In this document: in pieces, positions 22,755 to 34,790 of the stretch
Position numbering within the stretch: the stretch's first letter is position 1
How the letters are laid out: each line of letters opens with the position of its first letter
Origin: Hymenolepis diminuta
Taxonomy: Eukaryota > Platyhelminthes > Cestoda > Cyclophyllidea > Hymenolepididae
DNA length: 64,000 bases
Assembly (NCBI GenBank): GCA_900708905.1
Contig: CAADRB010000026.1
Span: forward strand, 1,446,639-1,510,638
Direction of reading: 5' to 3'
Made by a program: the position numbers and the translations under genes
The notes under the pieces: model-generated
The model's input: only the letters and a program-made list of their open reading frames with translations
What the model was told of the DNA's origin: nothing
Database searches by the model: none

Positions 22755-24056
22755 TCGAGTTGTAACAGAAGTCCTGTCCAATTTTTGAACTCTGTGTTTA
22801 GGGCACGATTACTTAAATCTAGCTTCTTAATATTGTATGCTTATCTATGCTAATTAATAAAATATTATTTCTTCTTTCAGATCGTGTGATAATTATCGTT
22901 ATTAATAACTATTTCTAGCTCTAGTGTGCACTTCAAATAAAGAGCATATCAGACATATTTTAGTGTTTGAATTTTATCAAGGAAATACGGCAAGCTCAGC
23001 ACCGAAAACACTCAAAGACACTTATGGAAATGATGTTGTGAATGAAAAGACCTACAGAAGGTGATTTTCTGCTGGTGGTTTTAAAAGGGATGACTTCAGC
23101 CTGAAAGACGAACCGAGAGCAGGATGCTCAAAAAACTCAATTCTGAGCAATTATAAGTTGCATTGATGAAAATGCTATTTGCATTACTAGAGAACTGAGT
23201 TGAGTCTTCAACAAAAGCTGCCATATAGCCATATACAGGGAAATGAAAAGACTTGATTGGGAAAGTCTCAAAGGCTGGGCAATGGGCCAACCCACCCGAT
23301 TTGTCGGAAATCAACAAGCAATAGAGTGTGACCTGTTGTGTTCCGCTTGAAGTTCACTATGTTCTCGTGAACTTCAGACACCTTTTTTAGACCGAATCAT
23401 AACTGACGGTGGAGAGAAGTGGTGAATCCTTTACAATAATGTTAAGCGCAAAAGACAGTGGCTGAGTCAAGACAGTGGTTCAAAGCCAATTCCACAACCG
23501 AGACAATTCGAGACTGCACCCGAAAAAATTCATTTATGTGTATGGTGGAATTCGAAGGGAATTGTTTATTATGAACTAATGGGTGACAATGAAGTAATAA
23601 CATCTGAAGTTTACTGTCAGCAGTTAACTCGCTTAAAAGCGGTTTTAGAGGAGAAACGGCCTTCTTTGATCAATCGAAAGGGAGTGATTCTGCACCGTGA
23701 CAATGTTAAACCCCACACTTCAAGAGCAACCAAAAATCTCGTTGAAGAATTTGGCTGGAAAGTTGTGCATCACCCATCATATTCTCCACATCTTGCAACA
23801 ACCGGGTTCCATCTTTTCAGGAGCTTACGGAATCATTTAATGGGACTTCAAAGGCTTGCTTCAAGAGAAGAGGTCGAAATGAAGAAGTTAGTTTCTTGTT
23901 TTGAGTCCGAACTGGCTAAATTCTATAAAGAAAGAATGAGAAAGCTTGTGGCAAGATGGGAAGATGTAATTAATAAAAATGATGACTATGTATTTTTGAC
24001 AAGATTTTCACTTTAATTTTAATTTAAAAATGGTCAGAACTTCTGTTACAATCTGA
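22755..24056 (+). mobile_element. Complete but inactive mariner transposon (1302 bp)
   Basis: Inverted terminal repeats of about 30 bp bound the element: the left end begins TCGAGTTGTAACAGAAGTCC and the right end, read inward, TCAGATTGTAACAGAAGTTC. Both ends are flanked by TA (22753-22754 and 24057-24058), the duplicated target of mariner-family insertion. The length of 1.3 kb is canonical. The transposase inside is broken by stops and frameshifts. The terminal repeats differ at several positions, so the insertion is old. It lies between cyclin Y and CPSF73. Confidence 0.92.
22936..24016 (+). pseudogene. Mariner transposase pseudogene (DD34D family)
   Basis: The three frames carry, in order, the mariner landmarks EHIRHILVFEFYQGN (N-terminal helix-turn-helix), NEKTYRR followed by a stop in place of the family tryptophan, DDFSLKDEPRAG, TRELS, HTAIYREMKRL-like, FLDRIIT, KRKRQWLSQD, CVWWNSKGIVYYEL, GVILHRDNVKPH, YSPHLATTGFHLFRSL and a C-terminal KLVARWEDVI. 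The final 145 codons (23579-24016) are open. The second catalytic aspartate is present in HRDN, and exactly 34 residues later the third is replaced by glycine (TTG where active elements have a D before YH). The region of the first aspartate reads TDGGEKW with a disturbed frame, followed by a stop. It cannot encode an active transposase. Confidence 0.92.
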
Positions 24057-26094
24057 TATTATAAAATTTGTCCAATTATTTGCCGGTCCTAGAGATGTAT
24101 AGCTCCTCTCTATAACCATAGGCATGACTCATAAAATCATCTTACATCTGAACTTCTTCAAGAAATTTTACCAATAATTCTCTTCGTATTCCTATTCTTC
24201 TCTTTTCTTCTACGCTGTTCCTATTGAGCTTTTTAGAAATGAGAAGGGAAAGGCTCAAAAAATTTCTACGGGTCAGAAATTAGAAACTCAGCTGTCTTCA
24301 AATAAACATCAAGTCTTTTGTATTTAGATTCGCATACCATCTGAAGACTAAACAACCAGACTTTCGGCATGAATACACCTCGAAGGTAATGGCAAATTCA
24401 GCCCCAACGATAAGAGTAAGACGCAGTTCTAATGGGAAAACTTTTACGTTTACGCGTGCTTATGTACCGATGAGTCATATAAGGTAGTTAGTCATTCACT
24501 GGGCTAATTTCAGTATAACATAATTGGGCGGGAAATTGGTAAGCATTTGAGTTATGGGCAATCAACTATGACGCATAGAGCAAAAGCTCTTCACTAACAG
24601 AAGAATATTTATGAAATGTAAAGTTAGAAATAACCTTGATGGGAATTAAATAATTATAATAATAGATTGTATTTATGATTTAAAGTTGAAATTTTATTGG
24701 ACGTTATATAAACAATTTAAATTTTTTATAAGATTACATTTTTATTTGCTTTTATATTGCTTATCGTTTGACGTATGAAAACAATTTTAACTGTTAATAA
24801 AAATGGTATTTACAAACTAAAACTATATATCTCTCATAGAATACATGTTGTTAGCTTTTGATGTCTGAACCACAACCGTGACTATGAAACTCTTACTTCT
24901 TCTTCAAACAGTCATTGGAAAAGGTTTGAAATTAGACTAATGTAATATAATATAATGCATTAAGAAAGTACTACACTTCAGTTATCTCAGATCAATCTGG
25001 GACAAATTGAAACCTATAAGAACTCGGCGACCTCGCAGTCTATGCCAATTCCTCAATTTAAACTAACTTTACTATTTCTGTTATGTACACTCTGTATTGG
25101 TGAAATTTTTAGGCTTATTCGCCAACTTAGTATCATTTAAATGTAAATGATTACAAATAATCTGATCTGATAAGAGTAAGTCTTGTTAATCAGAAGTAGT
25201 TTAAACAATTACGAACTGAAAAGAAGATTTGTAGTCATAAATCTGTGGGAATTCGTCATAGAGAAACAACCGGCGAAAAGTTGGACAATTAAAGGTTCTG
25301 ATCCTAAAATGATTTGATTCTGGTAAAATAAGCGAAATATTTCTGTAACATAATTATTTTTGTACCAAATTTCTCAGATGGGCGCAAGGAACGTAAAGTA
25401 CTCAGTTATACTTGTATTTCAAAATTTGAAGGAAAATGGTAACATCTGTTATTAATCAATTATGCTCACTTAAATTCTATTTTGCTGTGAGAATTTGCCA
25501 TTGAGTATAATAAAGGTGAGAAGTGTGGCTTTGAACTGAACAAAGTTAAGACAATTTGAATGGGTAATAAGTCAGTGTGTGCCTATGCACGTTTGAGAGA
25601 TCATGCTCCCTGTGAGATGAAATCGTTTTTCATATATATTATGAACATATCGATAGGTCAATGTTTAATAAGCATTCTTAAAATGCGTTGGTAATCGATG
25701 AAATAGGTACATTTCGTGAAATTTTACTAATAGAAGGTTAATTTCAGTGTCTGGATGAGATACATCTATACACTCTTAAAATTGACAGTCCTACGCATTA
25801 CATGAGCTTTTCAAAATAAAAAAACGTTAAAAGCAACTAAATGCTACAAATAATGGTGACGATGATTCTTGTAATTGCAGAAAGTAAATATTAAACAAGC
25901 CCAATATAAATAGGGTCTCAGTTTATTAAAAAAGCTAAACAAAATTTTTAAACATTTAAGGCAATGAAAATAACTCTGTAAGCGTGATACATGATGACGT
26001 AATCGATCATGTGTTTATTCTAATGTATCAAATCGCGGGTATTTAAGTTAACGTGAGTTTATCTGGTTATCACACTCGTCTGCTTTCATCAAAC
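24057..26094. other. Intergenic region between mariner and CPSF73
   Basis: About 2 kb of AT-rich DNA with no recognisable gene or repeat apart from short A/T runs. The right end should hold the CPSF73 promoter. Confidence 0.5.
25995..26002 (+). promoter_or_regulatory. CRE/ATF-like site upstream of CPSF73
   Basis: TGACGTAA lies about 93 nt upstream of the CPSF73 start codon, overlapping an ATCGAT palindrome. This is a consensus-type CREB/ATF half-site extension. Its position suits a proximal promoter, but a match of eight bases is weak evidence. Confidence 0.25.
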
Positions 26095-29000
26095 ATGGCT
26101 GATGGTGATTACGAAGTCGACGTTGACGATAACGATACATTATCAATAATGCCACTGCAAGTCTGATATCAGATATTATAATAATTTATATAGAGGTGCA
26201 GGACAGGAAGTCGGACGTTCTTGTATATTGCTCCAGTTCAAAGGAAAGAAACTTTTGGTGGGTCTTCATACTTTATTTTTTAATACATATAGCTTGATTG
26301 CGGCATCCATCCTGGTCAAACGGACAAAGCAAGCTTGCCCTACCTTGACAACATTCCGGATATAACAGCTATCGATCTCATTCTCATAAGCCAGTAAGAT
26401 TATTATTTCATTTTCATTTAGTTCCTTATTTCTCAGTTACCATTTGGATCATTGTGGAGCTCTTCCTTATCTACTATTAAAGACAAAAATTAAGGCAAAA
26501 TGTTACATGACATATCCAACCAGAGCCATCTATCGCTATTTGCTTGCAGATTTTGTGAAAGTCAGGTAGGTTGTCGTACCAATAACTTTGCGTCCTTTTC
26601 GTAGTAATTCAAGTATTGCAGACAACGTCCTCTATACTGACAATGATATCGTAAAGAGTTTGGAGAAAATAGAGCCCTTTGACTTCCATCAAGTGCTTGA
26701 AGTCAATGGAATCAAGTTCTCCGCTTATCATGCAGGTCATGTTCTTGGTGCGGCAATGTTTCTGATTGAAATCGCTGGTGTGAAAATCCTATACACGGGT
26801 GATTTTAGTCGCGAAGAGGACAGACATTTGGTCTGCGCTGAAGTTCCTCCCTGTAGACCAGACGTTCTAATCACCGAATCCACCTACGGAATTCACATCC
26901 ATGATAAGAGAGAAGATCGAGAAGCCCGTTTTACTGGTCTCGTGCATGATATCGTATCTCGGGGAGGTCGATGTCTCATTCCAGCCTTCGCTCTTGGTCG
27001 TGCTCAGGAATTGATGCTCATTCTGGATGAGTACTGGTCACTTCACCCCGAGTTACAAAACATTCCGATCTACTATGCCAGTCAATTGGCTTGTAAATGT
27101 ATGGCTGTGTATCAAACTTTCACCTCGGCTATGAATGAGAGGATTAGAAATCAGTTGGCTAATAATAATCCCTTCTGTTTTCGATATATTTCCAATCTAC
27201 AGTCTCGAAATCATCTGGATGACTCTGGTCCTTGTGTTGTGTTGGCCAGTCCTGGTATGATGCAGAACGGTCTGAGTCGGGAGCTCTTTGAGAACTGGTG
27301 TACAGATAGTCGTAATGGAGTTATCATTGCTGGCTACTGTGTGGAAGGCACTCCGGCTAAGTTTATTCTCTCTGCACCTCCGGAAATTAGTACAATGACG
27401 GGTCAGAAGTTGCCGCTCAAATGTACTGTCCAGTATATCAGTTTCTCAGCCCATACGGATTATCAACAGACTAGTGCCTTTATTCGAGAACTCAAACCTA
27501 GTCATGTGGTAAGTTAGCCTCGATGTGCATTATAAATTCCGATTTTAATGTTTTTATTAAAAGAATTTATGTTCTTGTTTAGCAGTAGGCTAGGGATTCC
27601 GTGCCTTTAAGAATTACTATTATGGTCTAAAGGAGACAGTTAGTTATTATTGTTATCACTTATTCTTAATAAGTTATGCATAGTTTTGCTAATTTTGTGC
27701 TTTTTATCTGCCCCCTTATTCCCTATAATCTCATAGAAAATATATGTCCTATTTCCGGCAAGATAGTTCAACAGAATCCATTTGGAATGCTAGATTAGGT
27801 ATATTTTCAGTTTTTTGTTTAGACTGAGCTACGCAATCTCAACATTATATTATCGGTAAAATGTATATTTTTAGATATTATTTTTATTAATTTCGGTGGC
27901 TTGAACTCCTTTAAATAACTTTCGTCCTGACATAATATGACTCCAGTTTAGTAATGAGAGCGGTTTTTTGCCAATATTTTCCCTTAACCGATTGTAGTCT
28001 TGATAATTTTGCTCACTATCTCATTCTCTTGTATGTATTTCAGTGAATGTCAGTATTGCATACAATGGCACTGGATTAATATAAAGGACTGAATTCACAA
28101 TCAAGGGAAGCTTTTATTATCGTACCACATCAAGATGGAGCACGTTAGCTGGATTAGCGATTTTATTTTTGTCCAAGGGTAAAACGGACTAGTTTATAGA
28201 TAAACTGTTAGAAATTAGGTAAATTAATTCAAGTTTTCAATTGCTTTTACCATTAATCCGTCATGGTTTCCGTTAGGGAGTTTTCCATTCCCTTTTCCAA
28301 GACGAGTATTAATCAATGTGTTGTATATTCAAACAATAAGGCTAGGAAAATATGTCGCTATAATTCAGCATTAAACACTAGTGCTGTCTTTCGATGAATG
28401 GGAATCCTTTACGAAAGTTTTCTAATCACAAATTTGAGCGCTTATTTCGAAAAAATGTCTTGGAACTTTTCTACGTTTCTGTCGTAGCGTCACGTTAAGG
28501 AGATGACTGAAATCCTCATGTCGCAGTCCATCTGAGGTCTTGAACCTACCTTGGTTTATTTAGTAAAAGAATGGAAATTTTTCTCTTGAAAGACAGTGTA
28601 CAAGTTGCCAATTAATAGCTCTGCAAATTCAAAGTTTGGAGTTATGCCCTCTTTTTTAATCTCGATCAATTCTGATACATGCCTTCCATTATCTGACGAA
28701 TGTGAACTGGTTTATTAAACTTGTGATCACGAAGATACAGATAATTACAAGCCTTCGTTTTTGAAAACACTTCGGTGGGAGTTCTCATAGTTGAGATTGT
28801 ACAGCATATAACACTCTCAAGTAGGCAAACTGTGAAAGCTCGGAGATCAAACAGGCGCCATTCTCCGCCTGGGTTATACAGAAATCCTTGATTTCATTGC
28901 CAAAATCATCAAATTTCGCAATTTGCTTCTCTTCCATCAATATTATATTGAAGACTGAGCATCCTTGTCGTATCTGTGATACAAACTTTCATCTACATCG

Positions 29001-30618
29001 ACTTCATACAAAAATTAATATTTACATGTGGTAGAATAGCCCAAAGATGGTTTTTATCATGAAAACAGTGCCAAATGCATACACATATCCGATCATTGAC
29101 TGACGCTTGCAGATTAGTAGTTTCAGGTGAATTATTATCCACCTTCCATAACGCTATCTAAAACAAAGCTGGTAATTCGTTATGGCTTCGTCGAGTTAAG
29201 GATTATTTGTTAATTATCTTCTTTTGTGGCTGGTCGTAACAGTTGGTAGCATCCTAGTATCTTTCGTCTAAAACAATTGATTAGAGACTAATAATTAGGA
29301 GTCATCGAAAGGTTAGTGAAAAATCTGGAATTTGTTGGAAAATATGCATTGAATGCACATTTTTTTCTGGTTTGTTTCTAGGTTCTTGTTCACGGTGAGC
29401 AGAATGAGATGATGCGATTAGCCGGAGCTCTACGACGTGAATACGAAGACGACGACGCCTACCAGATAGATGTTTATACACCGGCCAATATCACCAGTGT
29501 AAATCTTCGCTTTAAAGGTGAAAAGGTTGCCAAAGTTCTCGGAAGTCTAGCGAAAGCACGGGTAGGTGCAAAGAGTGATGTAAATGAAAAGGCGTCAAAG
29601 AAACTCTCTGGAGTCCTTGTGAAAAAGAATTTTAACTACTACATTATGGCGCCCTCTGAATTGCCTGTCTATACGGAACTGGCTACAACAGAATTAACTC
29701 AGATTCTCAATGTACACTTCGGCGGCTCTGCTAGTCAACTTCACTACAATTTGCTTCTTTTAACTAATGATGTAAAACTTGTGGCACAATCAAAGGAGTC
29801 TTCAATTTTCCTCGTCTTCGGCGAGATTGAAGTGACCTGGCAACCAAATTTGGTTCGTGTTAAAGTATGTTATTTTTTCTATTATTAAGCACATAAGTAG
29901 TATTTTACCGATATGCTGATCTGTTTGTTTTACTTTCAGTGGATCTCTAATCCTGTGAATGATATGTACGCTGATTCTGTCTTGTGTATGTCAATGCAGC
30001 CTTCTGCATACGAAGGTATTTCTCTACTACTTATTCTCCGTTAGTAGCTCTGATAACTAACGTACTTTTTACCTCGTTTGCAGGTGAAATTGAAGAGTTC
30101 AGTCCAGGTAAATTTCGCGGTGCTCTCAGTATAATGCTTACAGACTCCTTTGGGCCTAACTGTCTGGAGTCCTGTGGTGGTGTTATTGATCCTAAAGCTG
30201 AGAGCGTTGTAATGAAGGTCGATGAGAAGACCGTGGAGATTGATCTTAAACATTTGGTAAGTAGATAAAGCTAAATTTCGGGTAGACTTTAGTGGATTCA
30301 AGTTAGTATGGTTAAGCAGAAGTTAGCTGTAGTAGGACAGCAATGTAATCAAAGGGACTTTTATTGTTTCCAGGTGTTTTGGGGAAAAGTCTCAAAGAGA
30401 ATGTTCTTTGATTGAGAACATAGGTTATTATTGAGTTGATGTCTTATTGTAACAACTTATATATACCTAGAGCAAAATGTTATGTTAGTTTAATGGTTTG
30501 AAATTGATATTTACTGGTTTTCACTTTTAACTTTTAGACAGCGAAATGTGAGCAGAATGGACTATTAGAACAGACGGTTCAATCGATGGTTCGGAGGCTC
30601 TATAACTGCCTTTCTTGA
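26095..30618 (+). CDS. CPSF3: CPSF73, pre-mRNA 3'-end processing endonuclease (nine exons, 690 residues)
   Basis: Exons 26095-26156, 26194-26257, 26293-26393, 26437-26565, 26605-27508, 29382-29864, 29940-30015, 30084-30256 and 30538-30618 join in frame to 690 residues (human: 684). CPSF73 is the zinc endonuclease that cuts pre-mRNA before polyadenylation, and histone pre-mRNA, in the nucleus. The metallo-beta-lactamase part carries [10 protein letters not shown] (about 22-31), the metal motif HYHLDH (76-81), AGH (164) and GDFSR (185). The beta-CASP part follows with [23 protein letters not shown] (His 402) and LVHGEQNEM (His 424), so all metal ligands are kept. The C-terminal domain (about 490-690) is divergent but ends in the usual [13 protein letters not shown] helix. 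The first 21 residues are acidic. Intron 1 is a 37-nt GC-AG intron; introns 2-4 are 35-43 nt; intron 5 is 1.87 kb. A start at 26095 gives the family's usual N-terminal spacing. Confidence 0.97.
26157..26193 (+). other. 37-nt GC-AG mini-intron (CPSF73 intron 1)
   Basis: Exon 1 reads ...ATGCCACT, then GCAAGT...TATATAG, then AGGTGCAGGACAG. Removing 26157-26193 gives [13 protein letters not shown], exactly the family sequence. The nearby GT at 26161 would put exon 2 out of frame. GCAAGT is the standard strong form of the rare GC donor. Confidence 0.85.
27509..29381 (+). other. Intron 5 of CPSF73 (1.87 kb)
   Basis: Donor GTAAGT and acceptor TTGTTTCTAG interrupt the protein between KPSHVV-type and LVHGEQ residues. 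I see no exon, repeat from the families above, or RNA gene in it. Confidence 0.85.
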
Positions 30619-31594
30619 GTTTTGAATCGTTGCATATCACTTTTTGTAATCTGTATTTGTAAAATATATAGTTTAAAATGCTTTCATTTATTTTCGGCGA
30701 CGTTATTTTTTAGGATCTGGGCAAGGCTGTGGAATAATATGGGCTTGGGTGGGGGCATTCTAAGTCTTTTATGTACATTAAAGTTTCTACCAAAGCTCAG
30801 GAATCGGTAAAAATAGGACTTAAATCTGTTCAAAAATAATGGAGTTAGTATAACTAGGAGAGTGTAAGATCTGAAAACATCTGAAGTAATCTTTTTGAAA
30901 GCTGGTTGGAGGCGTTAGGTTGTAATGTTTTCAAGTCCTGTGTTATAAATTAGTTTTCTTATATTTGCTACAATGTATGGACCTCTGATCCCGACTATTG
31001 TATTTGGAATTAATGTTCGGCTAAATGCTTCAGTATCTGAATATATCACAGTCCCAAACAATAGAATAGAGTGCCAAAGTATTGGATTATGAGAAAGAGC
31101 GCCACAATATATTAATTATACTATCTGCGAGGATGTATAAATGAAAACATTTACTTTCACGCTGCTTGTCAAGGGATTTGATAGATCCCTATAGAGAGAA
31201 AAGAAATGAATTAGTTGTGAGATCAATAGGGACACGGAATAATGAAGAAGGTACGAATAAGATTGGTTGATGAGAACAAAGATAGATGAGTCATGAGAAT
31301 ACTCTTTCAAGGATAGATTGCGCTACGTATATACCTAAATCCATAAAAAATAGAACCACTTCTGTTTTAAGTTGATTGAAATAAAAAGATGTTCGATCGG
31401 TGATAATTTGCAATAAAGGTAAAGATGAAACTTGGGATTTTTATAACTTTCGCCCAACTGATTTCAACATAATTCTTTAATAAATGAGATATATTGAAAC
31501 TTCTAATAATAGTTTGGCTTAATATTTGTAGACACATTGGGAATTAAATTTTGCAATAATGTTATTAATGGTATTATTATTTGCATGATCTTTG

Positions 31595-32010
31595 AACTAA
31601 AACCACTAAGAAGACGGCGCAGTGGATGCCTTTTGCTAAACCTTAGTAGTCCTCATAGAAGCCCAACCAGCTTCTGGCGGAGTCCTCTTGGATAAATCCT
31701 CCCCCCTTCCAAGATTGGCCAGGCTATGTCCAAAGTAGAGAGAACAAAGAAGGTATTGGATGGAGCGAGTTTACTGCTCTTTACGGTCCACTGCCAAAAT
31801 ACTTAATCATCAAATGCTATCGACACTACGCTGCAGAGATATTGATCGTTGATTGGCTGGGAAGGCCTCTACGCGCACGGCCGCGCTTGCTCGCTACGCG
31901 ATCGGTTACACACGCACTTTCTAGAATGTTCAACCATACGCGAGATTCCCTTGGTCAGCCTTGGTAGCGTTATGAACGCCACAACGATAGCCTATGGCAA
32001 ATTTTTCAGT
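31595..32010. other. G+C- and CpG-rich segment in AT-rich surroundings
   Basis: The core at about 31860-31920 contains GGAAGGCCTCTACGCGCACG and a run of GCG/CGC words (GGCCGCGCTTGCTCGC), with a CCAAT-box-like TGATTGGCT just before it. Neither strand has a long frame. It could be a promoter-like island, a decayed LTR, or transferred or repeat-derived DNA. Confidence 0.4.
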
Positions 32011-32964
32011 CAGACACTTCTCTTTTAACAGAAGAAAAAAGGAATTGTTTCTTACAGTGTGGGTAAAAGAATCACAGATTCCTTCCTTTGCAGTTTAAGA
32101 ATCGAATAAAGTTAAAGTTAAAATTATTAAAAGCTTCATTTCAGTTGACCTTAGCGAGCACTTTTGCAATCATGATAGCATTTGCACGCAATGCGTTAAC
32201 ACATCACTTGACCCAGAGTCCCTTATTTTGGACACACATGGGTTTAGCCATCATCAGTGACGCATCAGTTACTCCTTCTGTGGAAAAATAGGCGCGCACT
32301 TGAGGCTTTTGTTCAAAATCGCTTGGTTCAGACGACTGAAATTGTTTCTGTTATTACCATGCTGGATCAATGAATACCGATTTGCTCGTATATTTAAAAT
32401 GTTAATATATTTTACCAGCTAAAGAAGCAGATTCATAATTTCATCATTTTCCACTTATGGATAAAGGTTATTTTTCGGAATTCACGGTCTATTCTTTTAA
32501 TTTTGTTAACAACTCATCTCAAATGTGTGAATAAGCTTTAGAGGTTATATCATAAACTATTCTTGAAATTTCCAACCTGATTAGTTGAGCTGTCACCAAT
32601 TTTCCATGGTTCATCCTGGGCTGAATTAGGCCAGTAGTTTTGCTCGAATGGATCCTTTAATACGATTTTATGCTCTTTCCTATCCCCGAGTTCGTTGAAT
32701 ATGGTAATAATAATTACAAGGGTACTACAAAGCTCCTTTTTTTCATATAATTCTTTAGTACTGGTTCAAATCAGCCATCAGAACATTCTGTAGCACTTAT
32801 TGAAAGTGCTTTACTTCAGGTTCCTTGAGTTGTAGATGACTATCTAAAAATGACGGTTAAGCACTCTTGTCTTTTATAATATTAGGATATTTGCAGTCAA
32901 TGAATCTTAACACATAAGTAAAAATATTACAGTATTTGGTCATTGCAAGGCAAAAGAACTACAA

Positions 32965-33125
32965 TTTTATCATGAGGAAGTGTTTAAACGCAGAAAAAAT
33001 GAACAGTTCAAATAAAGAACGAATAGGGGATGGGTATGAGTGGAGAATGAAGGTGAGGATATCAAGAAAGTCCTACTTCATCTGAATTCCCGATTTCTTA
33101 GAAATAATACAACATTTTCGTTGGT
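32965..33125 (+). repeat. Dispersed repeat family D, 5' fragment
   Basis: CATGAGGAAG, a GGAGAATGAAGGTGAGGATAT purine block cut to similar spacing, AAAGTCCTACTTCATCTGAA and AATACAACATTTTCG correspond to the first part of 19870-20060, where the matching words are GGATATCACGAATCCAACTT and CGTCTGAATTCGGG. The later blocks are missing. Confidence 0.4.
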
Positions 33126-34552
33126 ATATATAGATTTAATTTGTAATCCTTGTAGAATTTACGCTTGTTTTAACCACTAGCATTCCTTCTTTCTATCATT
33201 TCACGAAAAGCAAACTTGGCTATTTTATCATAAAATGCGATCTTTATGATATATTCAGCAATAGTTCGAACACAATATGAAATTGGCAAGAAATCAGCTC
33301 TTACTTCTTCCCTCTTACCAGTATTATGAGAATTAATAAAAATCTTATAGTGATTTCCAAGCTATCAGTGTTGAACCACATGATAAACTTTGGGGCGCGG
33401 TGACCTGTGTACGATCGACTTCCCCTGTCGTCAAGTCTGTCTAGTTTTTCTATCTAAACAGTTGTAATTGGCTCAATATAATATAATTCACTAAAGGCGT
33501 GTTTTCTCTGGAGTTTTCTTAGTCTTATTCAACATGTCTTATTCCAGAAATATGTAGATAATCTTGCCTTAGGAATTAAGGATCAGAAATAACAGAAATT
33601 ATTCAACATTGTTACTGATCAGATTTTGCATATCTGCTTGGCTATCTTTGCAACTGAATTAACAATTTCGATATGGAATGAATGGATCTAGCTATATTGA
33701 AGGGGAAGTTTCATCAAGGGAACAAAGTTCTGTTTTATTTAGCTGACAATTAACCCAAAGGCAGAGTACATTGTCGAAAATAAGATCCCAGGTCACAGTG
33801 GTATTTTCAATGGTCTTAACGATAAAGAAGTAATTTAATAGTATTCATCACGTGGCTCATTTAAATTAACTCCAGATAAATGATAATATATTGCTTTTAA
33901 ATTGATGGAATTAGAAAACTATGGCTCTTGGAAAAGTTTATCATTCTAAATTAATGAATGATGATAAATTAACTAGCTAATGAAAGAATATCACCTTGAA
34001 TATTAGTAAAATTTGTCATGTCAAACCATAATTTATTCTTTTGATAAATAATATGTGGTTGAACTTTACAGTGCTGCAAAAATGGCTAAATTAAGGTTCC
34101 AAAAAGAAACCAGATGAAGGTAGAGTGGGACAAAAGAAAATCGGACACGCGAACCGCTTTTTTATTTTCGGATTAGTCATTAGTTGAAGGACAACATGCA
34201 AAACATGCAATACTTTTACACCGCACACAATAACATAAAAGGGGCAATTAGGAAATAAAGAAGAAGGAAATTTAGTCAGATAGCATCATAAAATTAGCTG
34301 TTGAATGCTATACACTAGGGTAAGTCAACGTATAACGGAGAACAATTGTCAAACTACTACCATTCTAAGCTTAAGGAACGTAACTGAGGCAAGACAGGAA
34401 GGGGTAAGAGATGGTGACTGAATATTTATATTAGAAGAGGACAGAGAGTAGGCGTTACCCTCGTAGCCAAGAGATAAGTCATTGGCAGAAGTGAGTATAG
34501 ATAACTATTAAGGAGTTAGAAAGTGGGGTTTATTCACAGGCGAATCAAAGTT

Positions 34553-34790
34553 ATACTCAGTGCGTCGGCGACGCATTGTTCTGTTATGTCAGAGGTCATG
34601 ATTTCGATTCCCATCGGCGCGCACCCAGTGGGTGGAATGGTCAACCGCACTGAAAAAGTCTGGCTAATATAGAATGTGACAGAATTCGGGTCTCCCATCA
34701 GGAAGGCCCCATTGTCTCACTCTTTAACCAAGATTAACTTTGAAAAGCATTTCCCAAGATGGGCTTAGGGGTTAAGGTTATAATTAACTT
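34553..34790 (+). repeat. SINE-like family A, best copy (tRNA-derived head)
   Basis: An A-box-like CTCAGTGCGTCGG and a B-box-like GATTTCGATTCC (34600-34611) are spaced as in a tRNA gene. They are followed by the family core CACCCAGTGGGTGGAATGGT, CAACCGCACTG, and a tail TTGAAAAGCATTTCCCAAG. The copy at 51937-52170 has the same parts in the same order. The head does not fold into an intact tRNA, so this is a decayed SINE rather than a tRNA gene. Confidence 0.55.

Noticed and set aside
26161..26193. GT-AG alternative for CPSF73 intron 1 (donor GTCTGA)
   Set aside because: It shifts exon 2 out of the frame that encodes the conserved [10 protein letters not shown] segment.
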